From positions 44,227 through 80,466 of the forward strand of contig MGZZ01000134.1 in assembly GCA_001802795.1 (NCBI GenBank): a stretch of DNA of 36,240 bases. Direction: 5' to 3'. The position numbers were made by a program, and so were the translations under genes. A model generated the notes under the pieces. The model was not told where the DNA came from. It ran no database searches and saw only the letters and a list, made by a program, of their open reading frames with translations. Positions 14,326-23,820 of the stretch are shown here, in pieces (position 1 is the first letter of the stretch; each line of letters opens with the position of its first letter). This stretch comes from Ignavibacteria bacterium GWC2_36_12 (lineage in GTDB: Bacteria; Bacteroidota; Ignavibacteria; Ignavibacteriales; Ignavibacteriaceae).

Positions 14326-16746
14326 ATGGTAAATGATGGTAAAATAAAGTTTGAAGTAAAAAGAAATAGTAAAATTAAGAAAGAAGTTTCCAATAAAGTT
14401 TTTATTCCGGTGATTTATGCAATTAAGGAAAAAGGATTAACATTTAAGGATTTTTTAAATGAAGTTCCATACTATGAATCATATTTTTTAAATAAACGGG
14501 AACGTGTAGAATGGTGGGTTTATTGTAAAGTTCTTTCTAATATGAGACCATATTTCTCTCTATCGGATTTTGAAAAAATAGGCGTTAATTTTGTTAGAAG
14601 TGGAACTGCTATTGAACAAGTAATAGCGTTTTTTCTTTTCACATCAAAGAAATTTTCTAAGTTATCTTCCGGGAGAATTCTTAAAAGAATTACTTCTTAT
14701 CTGTTATGCCTTAAGATGCAAATAGAATTTATTGGTTTCAATAAAATTAGGTTTACACTTCAAGTAGATGAGGGATATGAACACTTGCCAGAATTTGCGT
14801 ATGGGAACAAAGGGGTCATTCGAGAACTTGGTAATCAAGCAGGATTAAAAGAATGTAAAGTAGATTTAAAATTTATCCCTCAAGGTGCCGTTTATGATAT
14901 GACCTGGAGAAAAAAAACCATCTTCTTTAATTTAAAAAGAGGAATCCGCTGGTTATTTAATATAAACAAAGCGTTTTGCGAATTAACTGATTCCAATGAA
15001 GAATTATTAAAGGAATATGAAAAATTAGAGGATTATAAAAATAATCTTGAAATAAAAGTTGATGAAAGAACTGCTGAACTAAATAAAGCACGTGACCAAT
15101 TATCTGAAACAATTAATTTGCTTCAAGAGGCACAGCAGGCACAGAACCGCTTTTTTGCTAATATCTCCCATGAGTTTAGAACACCGCTTACCTTAATACT
15201 TGGACCTGTAAGACAGATAATTGAAAGAACAAAAGAAGAAAAAACAAGAGATGACCTAAGAGTTGTACACAAAAATGCAAACAGACTGCTCGGACTTGTA
15301 AACCAATTGCTGGATATATCAAAACTTGAATCTGGAAATATGAAGCTGCAAGCAATCCTACAAAATATTATTCCATTATTAAAAGTCCTGCTGCAGTCAT
15401 TCTGCTCTTATGCAGAAAGAAAAAGAATTACTCTGAAGTTTAATTCGATAGAAGATGAAATAATTGTGTACATAGATAAGGATAAAATTGAGAAGATAAT
15501 TATTAACATACTCTCAAATGCATTCAAATTTACTCCTGAAGGCGGGCAGATTGAAGTTACAGTCAGACTCAAACCTCCTTTTAATTCCCCCTTTATCAAA
15601 GGGGGAAAAGAAGGGGGTTCTGTGGAAATTTCCATTAGCGATTCAGGGATAGGTATACCTAAAGAAAAGATTCCAAAAATATTTGATCGTTTCTACCAGG
15701 TAGATGGAAGTCATACAGGAGAACAGAAAGGGACTGGAATTGGGCTATCATTAACAAAAGAGTTGGTTGAATTGCATAAAGGAAAAATTGAAGTTGAAAG
15801 TGAAGAAGGAAAAGGAACAACTTTTATAATCAGTATTCCTCTGGGGAAAGAGCATTTGAAGTTAGAGGAGATTCGTGAACCTGAGAAGGAAGAAGAAAAA
15901 GCATCTTTCGTTTTGGAGGAAACTATTGATTTTAGTGAAGCAAAAATAGGAAAACCAGATATTGATTTAATCATTGATACAAAAAAACCATTTCTTTTGA
16001 TAGTAGAAGATAATTTTGATGTTAGAAATTATATAAAAAATAATTTGGATGAGGATTATAGAATTATAGAAGCCGTAGATGGAGAAGATGGCTGGGACAA
16101 TTCCATTAATGAAATACCTGATCTAATTGTAAGTGATGTAATGATGCCGAAGATGGACGGATATAAGCTTTGCGATAAATTAAAGACAGATGAAAGAACA
16201 AGCCACATACCTGTCATACTGCTGACGGCGAAGGCATCAAGTCAGGATAAGATAGAAGGATTTGAAACAGGTGCGGATGATTACATAATGAAACCATTTG
16301 AGCTTGAAGAATTAAAAGCTAGAATAAAAAACCTTATTGAACAGAGAAAAAGAATTCACGAGCATTTCAGAAAACATGGGTTATTTGAAATAGAAGAAAA
16401 AAATATCACCCCCGTTGATCAAAAGTTTTTGCAGAAGACCGTTGCAATCATCAATGAGCATATTTCGGATGCTTCATTCGGAGTAGAAGTGCTAGCAGAG
16501 AATATGGCTGTAAGCAGATCATTGCTTCTAAAGAAGATTGAAGCATTGTTAGGTGAGCCACCGAATGAGCTGATCAAAAGGACAAGATTGAACAAAGCTG
16601 CAAAACTAATTGAATGCAAATTTGGAAATATTTCTGAAATTGCATTGGAAGTAGGTTTTAATAATCCCTCATATTTTGCCGAATGCTTTAAAAAGCAATT
16701 TGGCATTAAACCCTCCCAATATTATCTCAATTCTAACAACACTTGA
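14326..16746 (+). CDS. Hybrid two-component system protein: sensor kinase, receiver and AraC-type DNA-binding domain
   Basis: An 806-residue HTCS-type regulator joining sensor and transcription factor in one chain. I start at ATG 14326 behind GGGG (14313-14316); an in-frame ATG at 14251 would add 25 unlikely residues. An unnamed N-terminal domain (about 1-215, no clear signal peptide or membrane helix, so probably cytoplasmic) leads into a coiled coil. Next is HisKA with H282 in 'NISHEFRTPL', and HATPase_c with N box 'NILSNAFKFTPEGG', G1 'DSGIGIPKE' and G2 'GTGIGLSL'. A receiver domain (560-680) has phospho-acceptor D604 in 'SDVMMPKMDG' and the 'KPF' lysine. A C-terminal AraC domain (about 715-803) ends 'ALEVGFNNPSYFAECFKKQFG'. 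Residues 416-431 are an in-frame palindromic repeat inside the ATPase domain. Direct repeats with AraC-like 21-bp spacing lie just downstream, before the TANFOR operon, a likely target (inference). Confidence 0.9.
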   Translation: MVNDGKIKFEVKRNSKIKKEVSNKVFIPVIYAIKEKGLTFKDFLNEVPYYESYFLNKRERVEWWVYCKVLSNMRPYFSLSDFEKIGVNFVRSGTAIEQVIAFFLFTSKKFSKLSSGRILKRITSYLLCLKMQIEFIGFNKIRFTLQVDEGYEHLPEFAYGNKGVIRELGNQAGLKECKVDLKFIPQGAVYDMTWRKKTIFFNLKRGIRWLFNINKAFCELTDSNEELLKEYEKLEDYKNNLEIKVDERTAELNKARDQLSETINLLQEAQQAQNRFFANISHEFRTPLTLILGPVRQIIERTKEEKTRDDLRVVHKNANRLLGLVNQLLDISKLESGNMKLQAILQNIIPLLKVLLQSFCSYAERKRITLKFNSIEDEIIVYIDKDKIEKIIINILSNAFKFTPEGGQIEVTVRLKPPFNSPFIKGGKEGGSVEISISDSGIGIPKEKIPKIFDRFYQVDGSHTGEQKGTGIGLSLTKELVELHKGKIEVESEEGKGTTFIISIPLGKEHLKLEEIREPEKEEEKASFVLEETIDFSEAKIGKPDIDLIIDTKKPFLLIVEDNFDVRNYIKNNLDEDYRIIEAVDGEDGWDNSINEIPDLIVSDVMMPKMDGYKLCDKLKTDERTSHIPVILLTAKASSQDKIEGFETGADDYIMKPFELEELKARIKNLIEQRKRIHEHFRKHGLFEIEEKNITPVDQKFLQKTVAIINEHISDASFGVEVLAENMAVSRSLLLKKIEALLGEPPNELIKRTRLNKAAKLIECKFGNISEIALEVGFNNPSYFAECFKKQFGIKPSQYYLNSNNT
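15571..15620 (+). repeat. Palindromic repeat inserted in frame in the kinase ATPase domain
   Basis: The core is a 10-bp perfect stem, TTCCCCCTTT (15585-15594) and AAAGGGGGAA (15598-15607), with a 3-base loop. It is flanked by an imperfect outer arm, CCTCCTTTT against AAGAAGGGGG. It encodes 'KPPFNSPFIKGGKEGG' between the usual 'VTVRL' and 'SVEISISDSGIG' strands, a place where related kinases have a short turn. This resembles the G/C-block palindromes dispersed in many genomes, here kept as protein sequence. Confidence 0.75.
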
Positions 16747-16778
16747 TAAGTAAATTATTTTTTTTTGCTGTTTGTATG

Positions 16779-16840
16779 CAAAATTGATATTTATTTACGC
16801 AAAACTGGTAGAAAAACTATTCTTAAAATCTTATCATATC
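16779..16840 (+). promoter_or_regulatory. Direct-repeat regulatory element, copy 1 (upstream of TANFOR operon)
   Basis: These 62 bases match 31409-31470 without gaps at 53 of 62 positions. They contain two half-sites, CAAAATTGATA at 16779 and CAAAACTGGTA at 16800, exactly 21 bp apart. Such spacing, about two helical turns, is typical of sites bound by paired AraC-family domains. The element starts 33 bases after the hybrid regulator gene and 356 bases before the TANFOR gene. The rest of the gap 16747-17134 holds the separate palindrome/promoter module at 16940-17072 and no gene. Confidence 0.6.
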
Positions 16841-16939
16841 ATCATCAAAAAATAATTTCTTCTGCTAAGATAATAGTAGGGTCAACCAGGTATGGCTTCG
16901 AAGGAAGTAAATGAAATGAAAAATTTAGATTTATTAATT

Positions 16940-17072
16940 CGTCAATATTGACGAGCTATTTAGGATAAATTAATAACTATTGCACACAGTCTAATAATTT
17001 TATAAATGTTTAATAAACAACAATTTAATGCTATAAAACGCTTACAAAAATTATCTGGCACTATTTTGTGTC
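16940..17072 (+). promoter_or_regulatory. Composite promoter module, copy 1 (TANFOR operon)
   Basis: A perfect 14-bp palindrome CGTCAATATTGACG (16940-16953) is followed after about 60 bases by TTTTATAAATG (16998-17008), then after 54 bases (from the first A of the box) by TGGCAC (17056-17061) and a T-rich stretch. The same three boxes occur at 34267-34397 with spacings of 60 and 54. TGGCAC recalls the -24 box of sigma-54 promoters, with the palindrome as an upstream activator site, but the -12 GC is not conserved, so that reading is tentative. Transcription would start about 60-65 bases before the ATG at 17135. Confidence 0.45.
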
Positions 17073-17134
17073 CCTTGAAAATAAAAGCAAAAATAGTAGA
17101 GGGTGCTAATAACTAATTTATAAGGGATAAGAAA

Positions 17135-20100
17135 ATGTTATACATAAAATATTTGTTTTTTTTGTCTCTATTTCTTTTAAGTAATATAATCTATGCTCAA
17201 AACCCAAACTGGAACAGTACGCTTATAATTCCGCCTAATCCCTCACCTTATTTTAGCGATTGGGAGAATAATCCCAATAATATTATGTATACGCTTCAAT
17301 ATCTTGGGCAAAGTGAAGCACAAGTAATTCTTGAGTTTAATATTAATTCAGAAACACTTTTTGAAGTTGTAAAAGGGAAAAGTGATATAATTGAGTTTAC
17401 AACGGGACCTGAACAAAGAAATATCAGTAGTACTGATCTTGTAGATTGGAATAATACAACTTGGAATGCAAATATTAAATCTCAAGTTGTCAGAACCGGC
17501 AGATTTCCTGAAGGAAAATATACTGCTTGCATCAAAGCAGTTGATCTTAATGGTTATTTGCTAACTGAAAGTTGTGCCTCTTTTTCAATTTCATATCCTG
17601 ATCCCCCAGGTTTATTAGCACCAATGAACGGGGAAAATATTAGTTCAGCATTACCTACTTTTCTATGGACGCCGGTAATAAATGTTTATTCTAATGAAAC
17701 AATACAATATTCAATTCGTATTGTTGAATTAGCACAAGGACAAACACCTGAAGAAGCAATTGCTGCAAATTCCCCTCATTATGAAGATAAAACCACAATG
17801 ACTGTCTTATCGTATCCTCCTGATGCTCTTGCTATTGAAAAGTTTAAAACTTATGCATGGCAAGTCCAGGCGCTTGATGAAAATGATGAACCTATAGCTT
17901 CAAATGAAGGAAAAAGTAGAATATGGACATTTCAATATTCAGCTCTCTCATTAGAATTGGTTTTTGTCCAAAACAAGATCTCATACACACCGGATAAATT
18001 AGAGAACACCGTTAATATAAGTATCTCATTGCAAGGTTCAATAAATGAAACAATTACATTCGATAGTGTAGCAAATTATTGGTACAAAAAGACACTAGGG
18101 AGCTTTATATCATTTAAGACAATAAGAAATAAACTTACCAACGAGTTTCCTCTTAATGGAGGAATAACAACCACTCAAAGTAATACTCTTAGTCTGCCAA
18201 TATCATTAAATGATGCGCTTGATGGTGAAGATAGTGCAGAGTACTATGTTCAAACTGAATATATTGGGGAAGATAAGGATGAGAACAGATTTAGCGGGAA
18301 AACTCAAGATTATTTGAAAGTTACTTGTTATGCCAAGTCTACTGTATCTGTTGATGTTACACCTTATGTGGTAATTCCCGGAGTTGCTTTTATTGAACCA
18401 TTGGAGGAACCGGAAGTTTTCAAGGGTGGTTCTGAAGTAATGTTAGATAGTTACGAGAGATTAATTATAAATTGTTCCAACCCGAATTTTAAGGATACTA
18501 TTTCCGTCCTTGCTAATAATCTTATTTTTAAAAAACAAGTTAACGGAACATATCTTGCATCAGAGGGTAGTTTTGAGAGTAAAATGGACTTTGTGGGAGC
18601 GCTGAAGGATACCTTTAATTTTTCTTATGCCCAAATATTAAAGATTCAAGTTGAAAAAATATCTTATAATTATTCAACCGGGAGTGATAAATTAATAATA
18701 AACTCAGCTTATACTAAAATTCCAGTATTAGGGAAAAAAGTAAATTTTAACGACTTATCAATTGGCGAAAATGGTTTAACTTTTAAGATATCTACTCAAG
18801 AAATCACTGCATTCGGTTTAGTTTTTATTGTTAAAAATATCGATTCCGGTAGTGGTAAAATATCTATGGGAGTGGGATTAAGATTAAATAAGCCTGGCTC
18901 TACAGAGTTTTGGTCTGGTGAATTAATAATATTAAAAGATGGTAATGGTGAATTGACAATTGAATTAAAAGCTGTTAATAATAATGGAGAACCGCTTCTA
19001 CCATTAATTCCGAAGAAGAAGTATCTAAATCTCCAATCATTAGAATTTAAAAAAACTAAAAATACCTGGTTTTTAGAAGTTACAGTTACAACGGCTGACC
19101 TTCCGATTTTTAGCAAATTAGGTCTCAATCCGAGCGCTCAAATTGAATTTGAAAAATCTGGTAAAACGACAGGCAGTGTTACGCTTATAAACGAAATTAT
19201 ATCTGGCAAAGACAATGATAAGTCCGTAGTAGAACTTGGAACTTTCGGCGATATTGATCTTACGTATCTTGGAGTCTACTTTGGACAGATTCAAGAAATA
19301 ACCACAGTTGATGCAAAACCCGATACCAATTGGGTATTCGATTTTGATCATAGTAAAATTGGTATTTCTGCTGATCTTTATATAGATAAAGATAATACAA
19401 CAAAGCCTATTCATATTGGTGAAACAAATAAACCTGGTATTACCATTGATTTCAACGGTAATATATCTACTGAACCAATTACTATTACAGAAGAAAAAAA
19501 ATTAGATTTAGGACCACTTTCTATCGAGTTAACCAAATTAGCAGTTACTCCATATCCTTTTAAGCTTGAGGTTACAGGTGATTTGAGTGTAAATATGAAG
19601 GACGTTGTTAAGGGGGGAATCAAAATAGAAGGTCTGGGAATAGATGAAGACGGAAATTTTACAAATATCAGCGATGCTATAAAGGGTGGCAACTTAACTA
19701 TTCTTAAAGTTCTTACATTAGAAATAAAAAAGCTTCAATATAAAAATGAAAAATCAGAACTTGAATATGGAGAGAATAATTCAAAAAAAATATCAGTTGA
19801 TAGTTATTTCCTTTTAGAAGGAGCAAATTTAAAAATTGGTAATAGTGGTGCAGCCGGCGGAAGTTTAGAAAAATTACTCGTTTATAAAATAGGTGAAAAC
19901 ACTAATTTCATATTAAAAAAAGGTGAATTAAATGTACAAAATACTATTGACTTAAAAATAGATATCGAGTATGTAAATGATCCGGAGAAGCAATTCCTTG
20001 GTGTTGGCGGTACAGCTACAATAGTCAAGAAATATGAAGCTACAGTTTATGGAAAAGTTGGAGAGCGAGATGGTGATGCTTATTGGGGATTTTACTTAGG

Positions 20101-23100
20101 CCTGAAGGGTCTTAAAATTCAGATGGGAATTGTAACATTAGATAAGGTCGGTGGCGGTTTCTTTTATCGCCCAACAGAGGCAGATATAAAAACTATTACT
20201 GACTTAACAGGATTAAAACGAATTAGCGTTACGGGTTATAATTCTTATGCCAAACCACAAGGAAGCGGAGAGCAAGCTTGGGCAATATTTCTAAATGCTG
20301 GTCTATATATTGGTGAAAACAATTTAATAAATGGGCAGGCATTATTGGTTGTTACTAACAGCTATTTTAGGCTTGATGCAGAAGTAAATGCAATAGGTGA
20401 CAAGCTTAAGGGTAAAGCTTTTTTAGAATTTAATTGGGTTCAAAACTATGTCGAAGGAAAATTTCAATTCGGCTTAGATTTCGCTGTAATCTCGGCTGAT
20501 GAAAACAATAACTTCTTCCAGTTCTATGCTTATGATGGTGGTCCCTGGGGAATAATAGGTAAAGCCGATATAAAGTGCTTTTACATTATTCATGCAACAT
20601 CAGATTTTTATGTCGGCAACCAGGGATTTTTGTTTGACACGGTTCTTGAAGCAAGCTTTGATATTTATGTCGTTTCAGGAGGAATGAGATTAGAGGCAAT
20701 GGTATGGTGGAAGGAAAATGTAAGTTGGGGAATATATGTAAGTGGAAAAGCCTGGGGAGAAGTTCTTTGGGGATTAATAGGTGCTGAAGTAGGAGTTGAA
20801 GGGGCATTAATATGTGATCCTTGTCTTGTATATGTATGCGGTCATTTAGAAGTTGAAATTTGCTGGATAACAGTTTTTAATGGAACTCTGTGGATAACTA
20901 TTGGAGAGAATGGTTTAGATGGTGGTACAGGAAGAAATAGCCGAATTGATCAGCTAATTTCTGATGCGCGCAATATTGGTAAACAGATGAAACAAGATAT
21001 GGAGAAGCTTGCCGAAGATTTAGAGAATGCAAGAAATGCTCTTTTTATTTTAAGTGAAGAGCAGAGAAAAGACGCAGGCATGGCATTAATGCAATTAGCT
21101 GCTTGGGCCTCTGATGCTAACAATCCTTGTAAGTTTGCTGCCTATGTTGGTGGGATCTTTAAAGATTGGTATAAACATGATCTTTACTGTAAATATTATG
21201 ATTACTCAAATTACTCAGAAGTATCAGGTCACTCAAGTTTTGAAACTATTTCTACTTCAGATGTAGCACTGCCGGAACTTAAGCAAGTCTTCGATATGAT
21301 TTGGGAATCGGATGCAGGGGAACTACAAAATACTATGAACCAACTTTTGGAGGATTCTTCAAAAATAGCGAAGGCAATAGTTGAAATTGATGCCATGGAA
21401 GTAGGCCTGAATGCTCTGTTAACGAAACAAAGTGATTTGTTTAATGGAGATTTACCGAAAATTTCAGATTTAACTGGATTGAAACGCCCGGTAAATAAAC
21501 CAACCATAACTACAACAAGCATTAATAATAAATCAATACAGGTATTTAGCTATGAGCTTGACTCTACAGATGCTAAAACACTTGAAAAAAGTGTCTTAAA
21601 AGAAAAAAACGAATCGGATGAATATCATAATAAACTTATCTCAATGGTTGCCGACTATACCAAAAAATTAAAAGAGATAAAAGAAATTTTAACCGGTGGA
21701 AACAATTCAGTTTCAGCTATTTGTAAAAAATATACAGAGACTTATGATAAAATAGTAAATTATACAACACATTCTTTGGATTATTTAGGTACGCTTAATT
21801 ACAGGTATGCTAAAAAAGGGAATCAGTTATTCAATCTTGAGTCGAATATCTTCGAAGCTTGTATTGAACAATCATTCACTCTTAATCCCGGGGGTCCTAC
21901 GGGCAGATTTGAATACCTTGGCGATCAAAGAAGAGAGCTTATAAATAAACTGGTACAAATAGGTGCTAAAACATCGGATACATATGCCATTCCATCTGAC
22001 GCATTAATTACTTTAACAAATTACATAGATATGGGGAAGGAACTCTATTATCATATTCCTTTAGCCGGTTTTGATGCGACCTCAGCAAATGCAGCCGGAG
22101 TTCTAAAGGCGTTTAGAAATAACATCAAAGGAAGTAATGATATTTACCAGGCTCAATGGAACAACTTTACAATTAAATGCGATATAATTTATTCGCGCCA
22201 GGCTAAACTATATACAATATTATATGATTTGTTTGACCAATTATCCCTTGAAGCGGGTACACGTGGATTAGAAAAGGTATCAATGGAAAATCTTGTTTTA
22301 ACCCCCGGTAATAATCTTACTAACCAGGGAAACCAGATAGCATTTGTCAATCAAATGGGAAATGTCAGCCTGCCTTCATCTTCGAATACAGCTCAATATG
22401 TTGGTTCAAACTTATTGCAGGGCAATCAAGCTTCATTTCAACAAATAGTTCAATCGGGCACAGTTAATTCTGCTACCGGTAATAATATTAAACAAGATCA
22501 ATCTGTTGTAATTAATAAAACAAGAATAAGAGAGTGGGCAAAGGATTGGGATTTTGAAAAAGAACGTAAGAACATACAGCAAATATTGCAAGTCCCGAAG
22601 ATTGTTCAACTCTCAGGCAGAGCAATAAGTGATAAAAATACACCTGATTATGCTAAGCTTACTTTAAATTGGAAAGGTGAACATCCCGTTGGAATTGCTG
22701 AATATAGTTTTTCTATCGAAGGATATTCCGATCCAGTAGCAGTAGAACCAACAAATAATGTTTCTTTGGTTGATTCAGGCGATCAACCAATCCTATCAAT
22801 TGATCAAATGATGATTTCTGAATATTCACCGGGCGTACTAACCTTGCTGCCAGGTATAAACAACTTATCAAATAATACGGGAGTTGTTCCAGTTGGTGGA
22901 TTACTCAATACATCTGCTACATTTAACACGGATCTTCTTATCCAGGGTTATACCCAGCAAGCCTGGCGAACAGTTGGGAACGATCAAACAATAGTAATTC
23001 CTTTTTACAGGGATGTACATGATTTTGGAAATTATAATGTTTGGATACGTGCCCGTGGGTCCGGCGGCTATACACTTGAGCGATTAAGCAGTATATATAT

Positions 23101-23809
23101 AGATTATTACAGCTCTCCTAAGGGAGGTCAGGAATTTGAGTATTCAACAAAGGAATCATCTCTTAGCTCTTCAGATAACACACTGCCAACTACCCCGTCG
23201 GTTAACGATCATGGTAATACTACTAATGCAAAAAATTTGTTGATTGCTGAATGGTCTGCAGTAGATTATGAGTCAGGGATTCAAGAATATCAATACAGGG
23301 TTTTATATGAAAACAGCCCTAAAAACTTTACAGAAGTTACGCAATGGATTTCCGCCGGTGGACAAACGGAATTAAATATACGACTGGATAAAGATCTTTT
23401 ACCAGGTAAAATGTATTATGTTGAAGTTAAAGCACGGAACGGAATAGATCTTTGGAGTGAAGTCGGAATTTCTGATGGTATTCAACTCGCAGATTCTACT
23501 CTACCCAGTATACCCCCAATAAAAGATGTTTTACTTAGCGATACCTTAGCAGTAAGTTGGGATACAGCTTTAGATCCAGAATCAGGTGTTATTGGTTACC
23601 TATTCTGTTTAGGGACTTCAGAAGGTGCATCGGACATTATAAGCTGGACTGCTACGGAAACTACAAATCTTAAAATAAATAAGCTTCAACTTCAGCAGCT
23701 GTTGAAAAATGAATTACAAAATCATGTCTCTTATTATTTTTCTGTAAAAGCAATGAATGGAATTGGTATCGTTGGTGAAGCTGCAAATAAAACAGTAATG
23801 GTAAAATAG
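17135..23809 (+). CDS. Giant exported TANFOR-domain protein (2224 residues)
   Basis: The leader MLYIKYLFFLSLFLLSNIIYAQ is followed by a TANFOR-type N-terminal region (about 22-285): 'IPPNPSPYFSDW', 'GRFPEGKYTACIKAVD', 'P.FLWTPV', 'TYAWQVQALDE'. The middle (about 290-1260) is a very long run of short beta strands with recurring 'LxVxGxLxINxxxV'-like lines and no recognised enzyme motif. A cysteine cluster 'CDPCLVYVCG' lies near 1227, a coiled coil near 1275-1320, a helical Gln/Asn-rich part follows to about 1850, and fibronectin-III-like domains fill about 2016-2224. There is no T9SS sorting domain, so export beyond the periplasm is unclear. First gene of a tight operon with the next three (11, 13 and 17 bases apart), which suggests a shared envelope assembly. 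Function unknown. Confidence 0.8.
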   Translation: MLYIKYLFFLSLFLLSNIIYAQNPNWNSTLIIPPNPSPYFSDWENNPNNIMYTLQYLGQSEAQVILEFNINSETLFEVVKGKSDIIEFTTGPEQRNISSTDLVDWNNTTWNANIKSQVVRTGRFPEGKYTACIKAVDLNGYLLTESCASFSISYPDPPGLLAPMNGENISSALPTFLWTPVINVYSNETIQYSIRIVELAQGQTPEEAIAANSPHYEDKTTMTVLSYPPDALAIEKFKTYAWQVQALDENDEPIASNEGKSRIWTFQYSALSLELVFVQNKISYTPDKLENTVNISISLQGSINETITFDSVANYWYKKTLGSFISFKTIRNKLTNEFPLNGGITTTQSNTLSLPISLNDALDGEDSAEYYVQTEYIGEDKDENRFSGKTQDYLKVTCYAKSTVSVDVTPYVVIPGVAFIEPLEEPEVFKGGSEVMLDSYERLIINCSNPNFKDTISVLANNLIFKKQVNGTYLASEGSFESKMDFVGALKDTFNFSYAQILKIQVEKISYNYSTGSDKLIINSAYTKIPVLGKKVNFNDLSIGENGLTFKISTQEITAFGLVFIVKNIDSGSGKISMGVGLRLNKPGSTEFWSGELIILKDGNGELTIELKAVNNNGEPLLPLIPKKKYLNLQSLEFKKTKNTWFLEVTVTTADLPIFSKLGLNPSAQIEFEKSGKTTGSVTLINEIISGKDNDKSVVELGTFGDIDLTYLGVYFGQIQEITTVDAKPDTNWVFDFDHSKIGISADLYIDKDNTTKPIHIGETNKPGITIDFNGNISTEPITITEEKKLDLGPLSIELTKLAVTPYPFKLEVTGDLSVNMKDVVKGGIKIEGLGIDEDGNFTNISDAIKGGNLTILKVLTLEIKKLQYKNEKSELEYGENNSKKISVDSYFLLEGANLKIGNSGAAGGSLEKLLVYKIGENTNFILKKGELNVQNTIDLKIDIEYVNDPEKQFLGVGGTATIVKKYEATVYGKVGERDGDAYWGFYLGLKGLKIQMGIVTLDKVGGGFFYRPTEADIKTITDLTGLKRISVTGYNSYAKPQGSGEQAWAIFLNAGLYIGENNLINGQALLVVTNSYFRLDAEVNAIGDKLKGKAFLEFNWVQNYVEGKFQFGLDFAVISADENNNFFQFYAYDGGPWGIIGKADIKCFYIIHATSDFYVGNQGFLFDTVLEASFDIYVVSGGMRLEAMVWWKENVSWGIYVSGKAWGEVLWGLIGAEVGVEGALICDPCLVYVCGHLEVEICWITVFNGTLWITIGENGLDGGTGRNSRIDQLISDARNIGKQMKQDMEKLAEDLENARNALFILSEEQRKDAGMALMQLAAWASDANNPCKFAAYVGGIFKDWYKHDLYCKYYDYSNYSEVSGHSSFETISTSDVALPELKQVFDMIWESDAGELQNTMNQLLEDSSKIAKAIVEIDAMEVGLNALLTKQSDLFNGDLPKISDLTGLKRPVNKPTITTTSINNKSIQVFSYELDSTDAKTLEKSVLKEKNESDEYHNKLISMVADYTKKLKEIKEILTGGNNSVSAICKKYTETYDKIVNYTTHSLDYLGTLNYRYAKKGNQLFNLESNIFEACIEQSFTLNPGGPTGRFEYLGDQRRELINKLVQIGAKTSDTYAIPSDALITLTNYIDMGKELYYHIPLAGFDATSANAAGVLKAFRNNIKGSNDIYQAQWNNFTIKCDIIYSRQAKLYTILYDLFDQLSLEAGTRGLEKVSMENLVLTPGNNLTNQGNQIAFVNQMGNVSLPSSSNTAQYVGSNLLQGNQASFQQIVQSGTVNSATGNNIKQDQSVVINKTRIREWAKDWDFEKERKNIQQILQVPKIVQLSGRAISDKNTPDYAKLTLNWKGEHPVGIAEYSFSIEGYSDPVAVEPTNNVSLVDSGDQPILSIDQMMISEYSPGVLTLLPGINNLSNNTGVVPVGGLLNTSATFNTDLLIQGYTQQAWRTVGNDQTIVIPFYRDVHDFGNYNVWIRARGSGGYTLERLSSIYIDYYSSPKGGQEFEYSTKESSLSSSDNTLPTTPSVNDHGNTTNAKNLLIAEWSAVDYESGIQEYQYRVLYENSPKNFTEVTQWISAGGQTELNIRLDKDLLPGKMYYVEVKARNGIDLWSEVGISDGIQLADSTLPSIPPIKDVLLSDTLAVSWDTALDPESGVIGYLFCLGTSEGASDIISWTATETTNLKINKLQLQQLLKNELQNHVSYYFSVKAMNGIGIVGEAANKTVMVK

Positions 23810-23820
23810 GAGCGAGTACT

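Noticed and set aside
14135-14332. 65-codon + strand ORF before the hybrid regulator
   Set aside because: It crosses the conserved leader element, has no ribosome site, no leader and no domain pattern, and overlaps the regulator start.
17056-17072. A firm sigma-54 promoter call at TGGCAC
   Set aside because: The -12 GC is absent in both copies at standard spacing; kept only as a possibility within the composite promoter.
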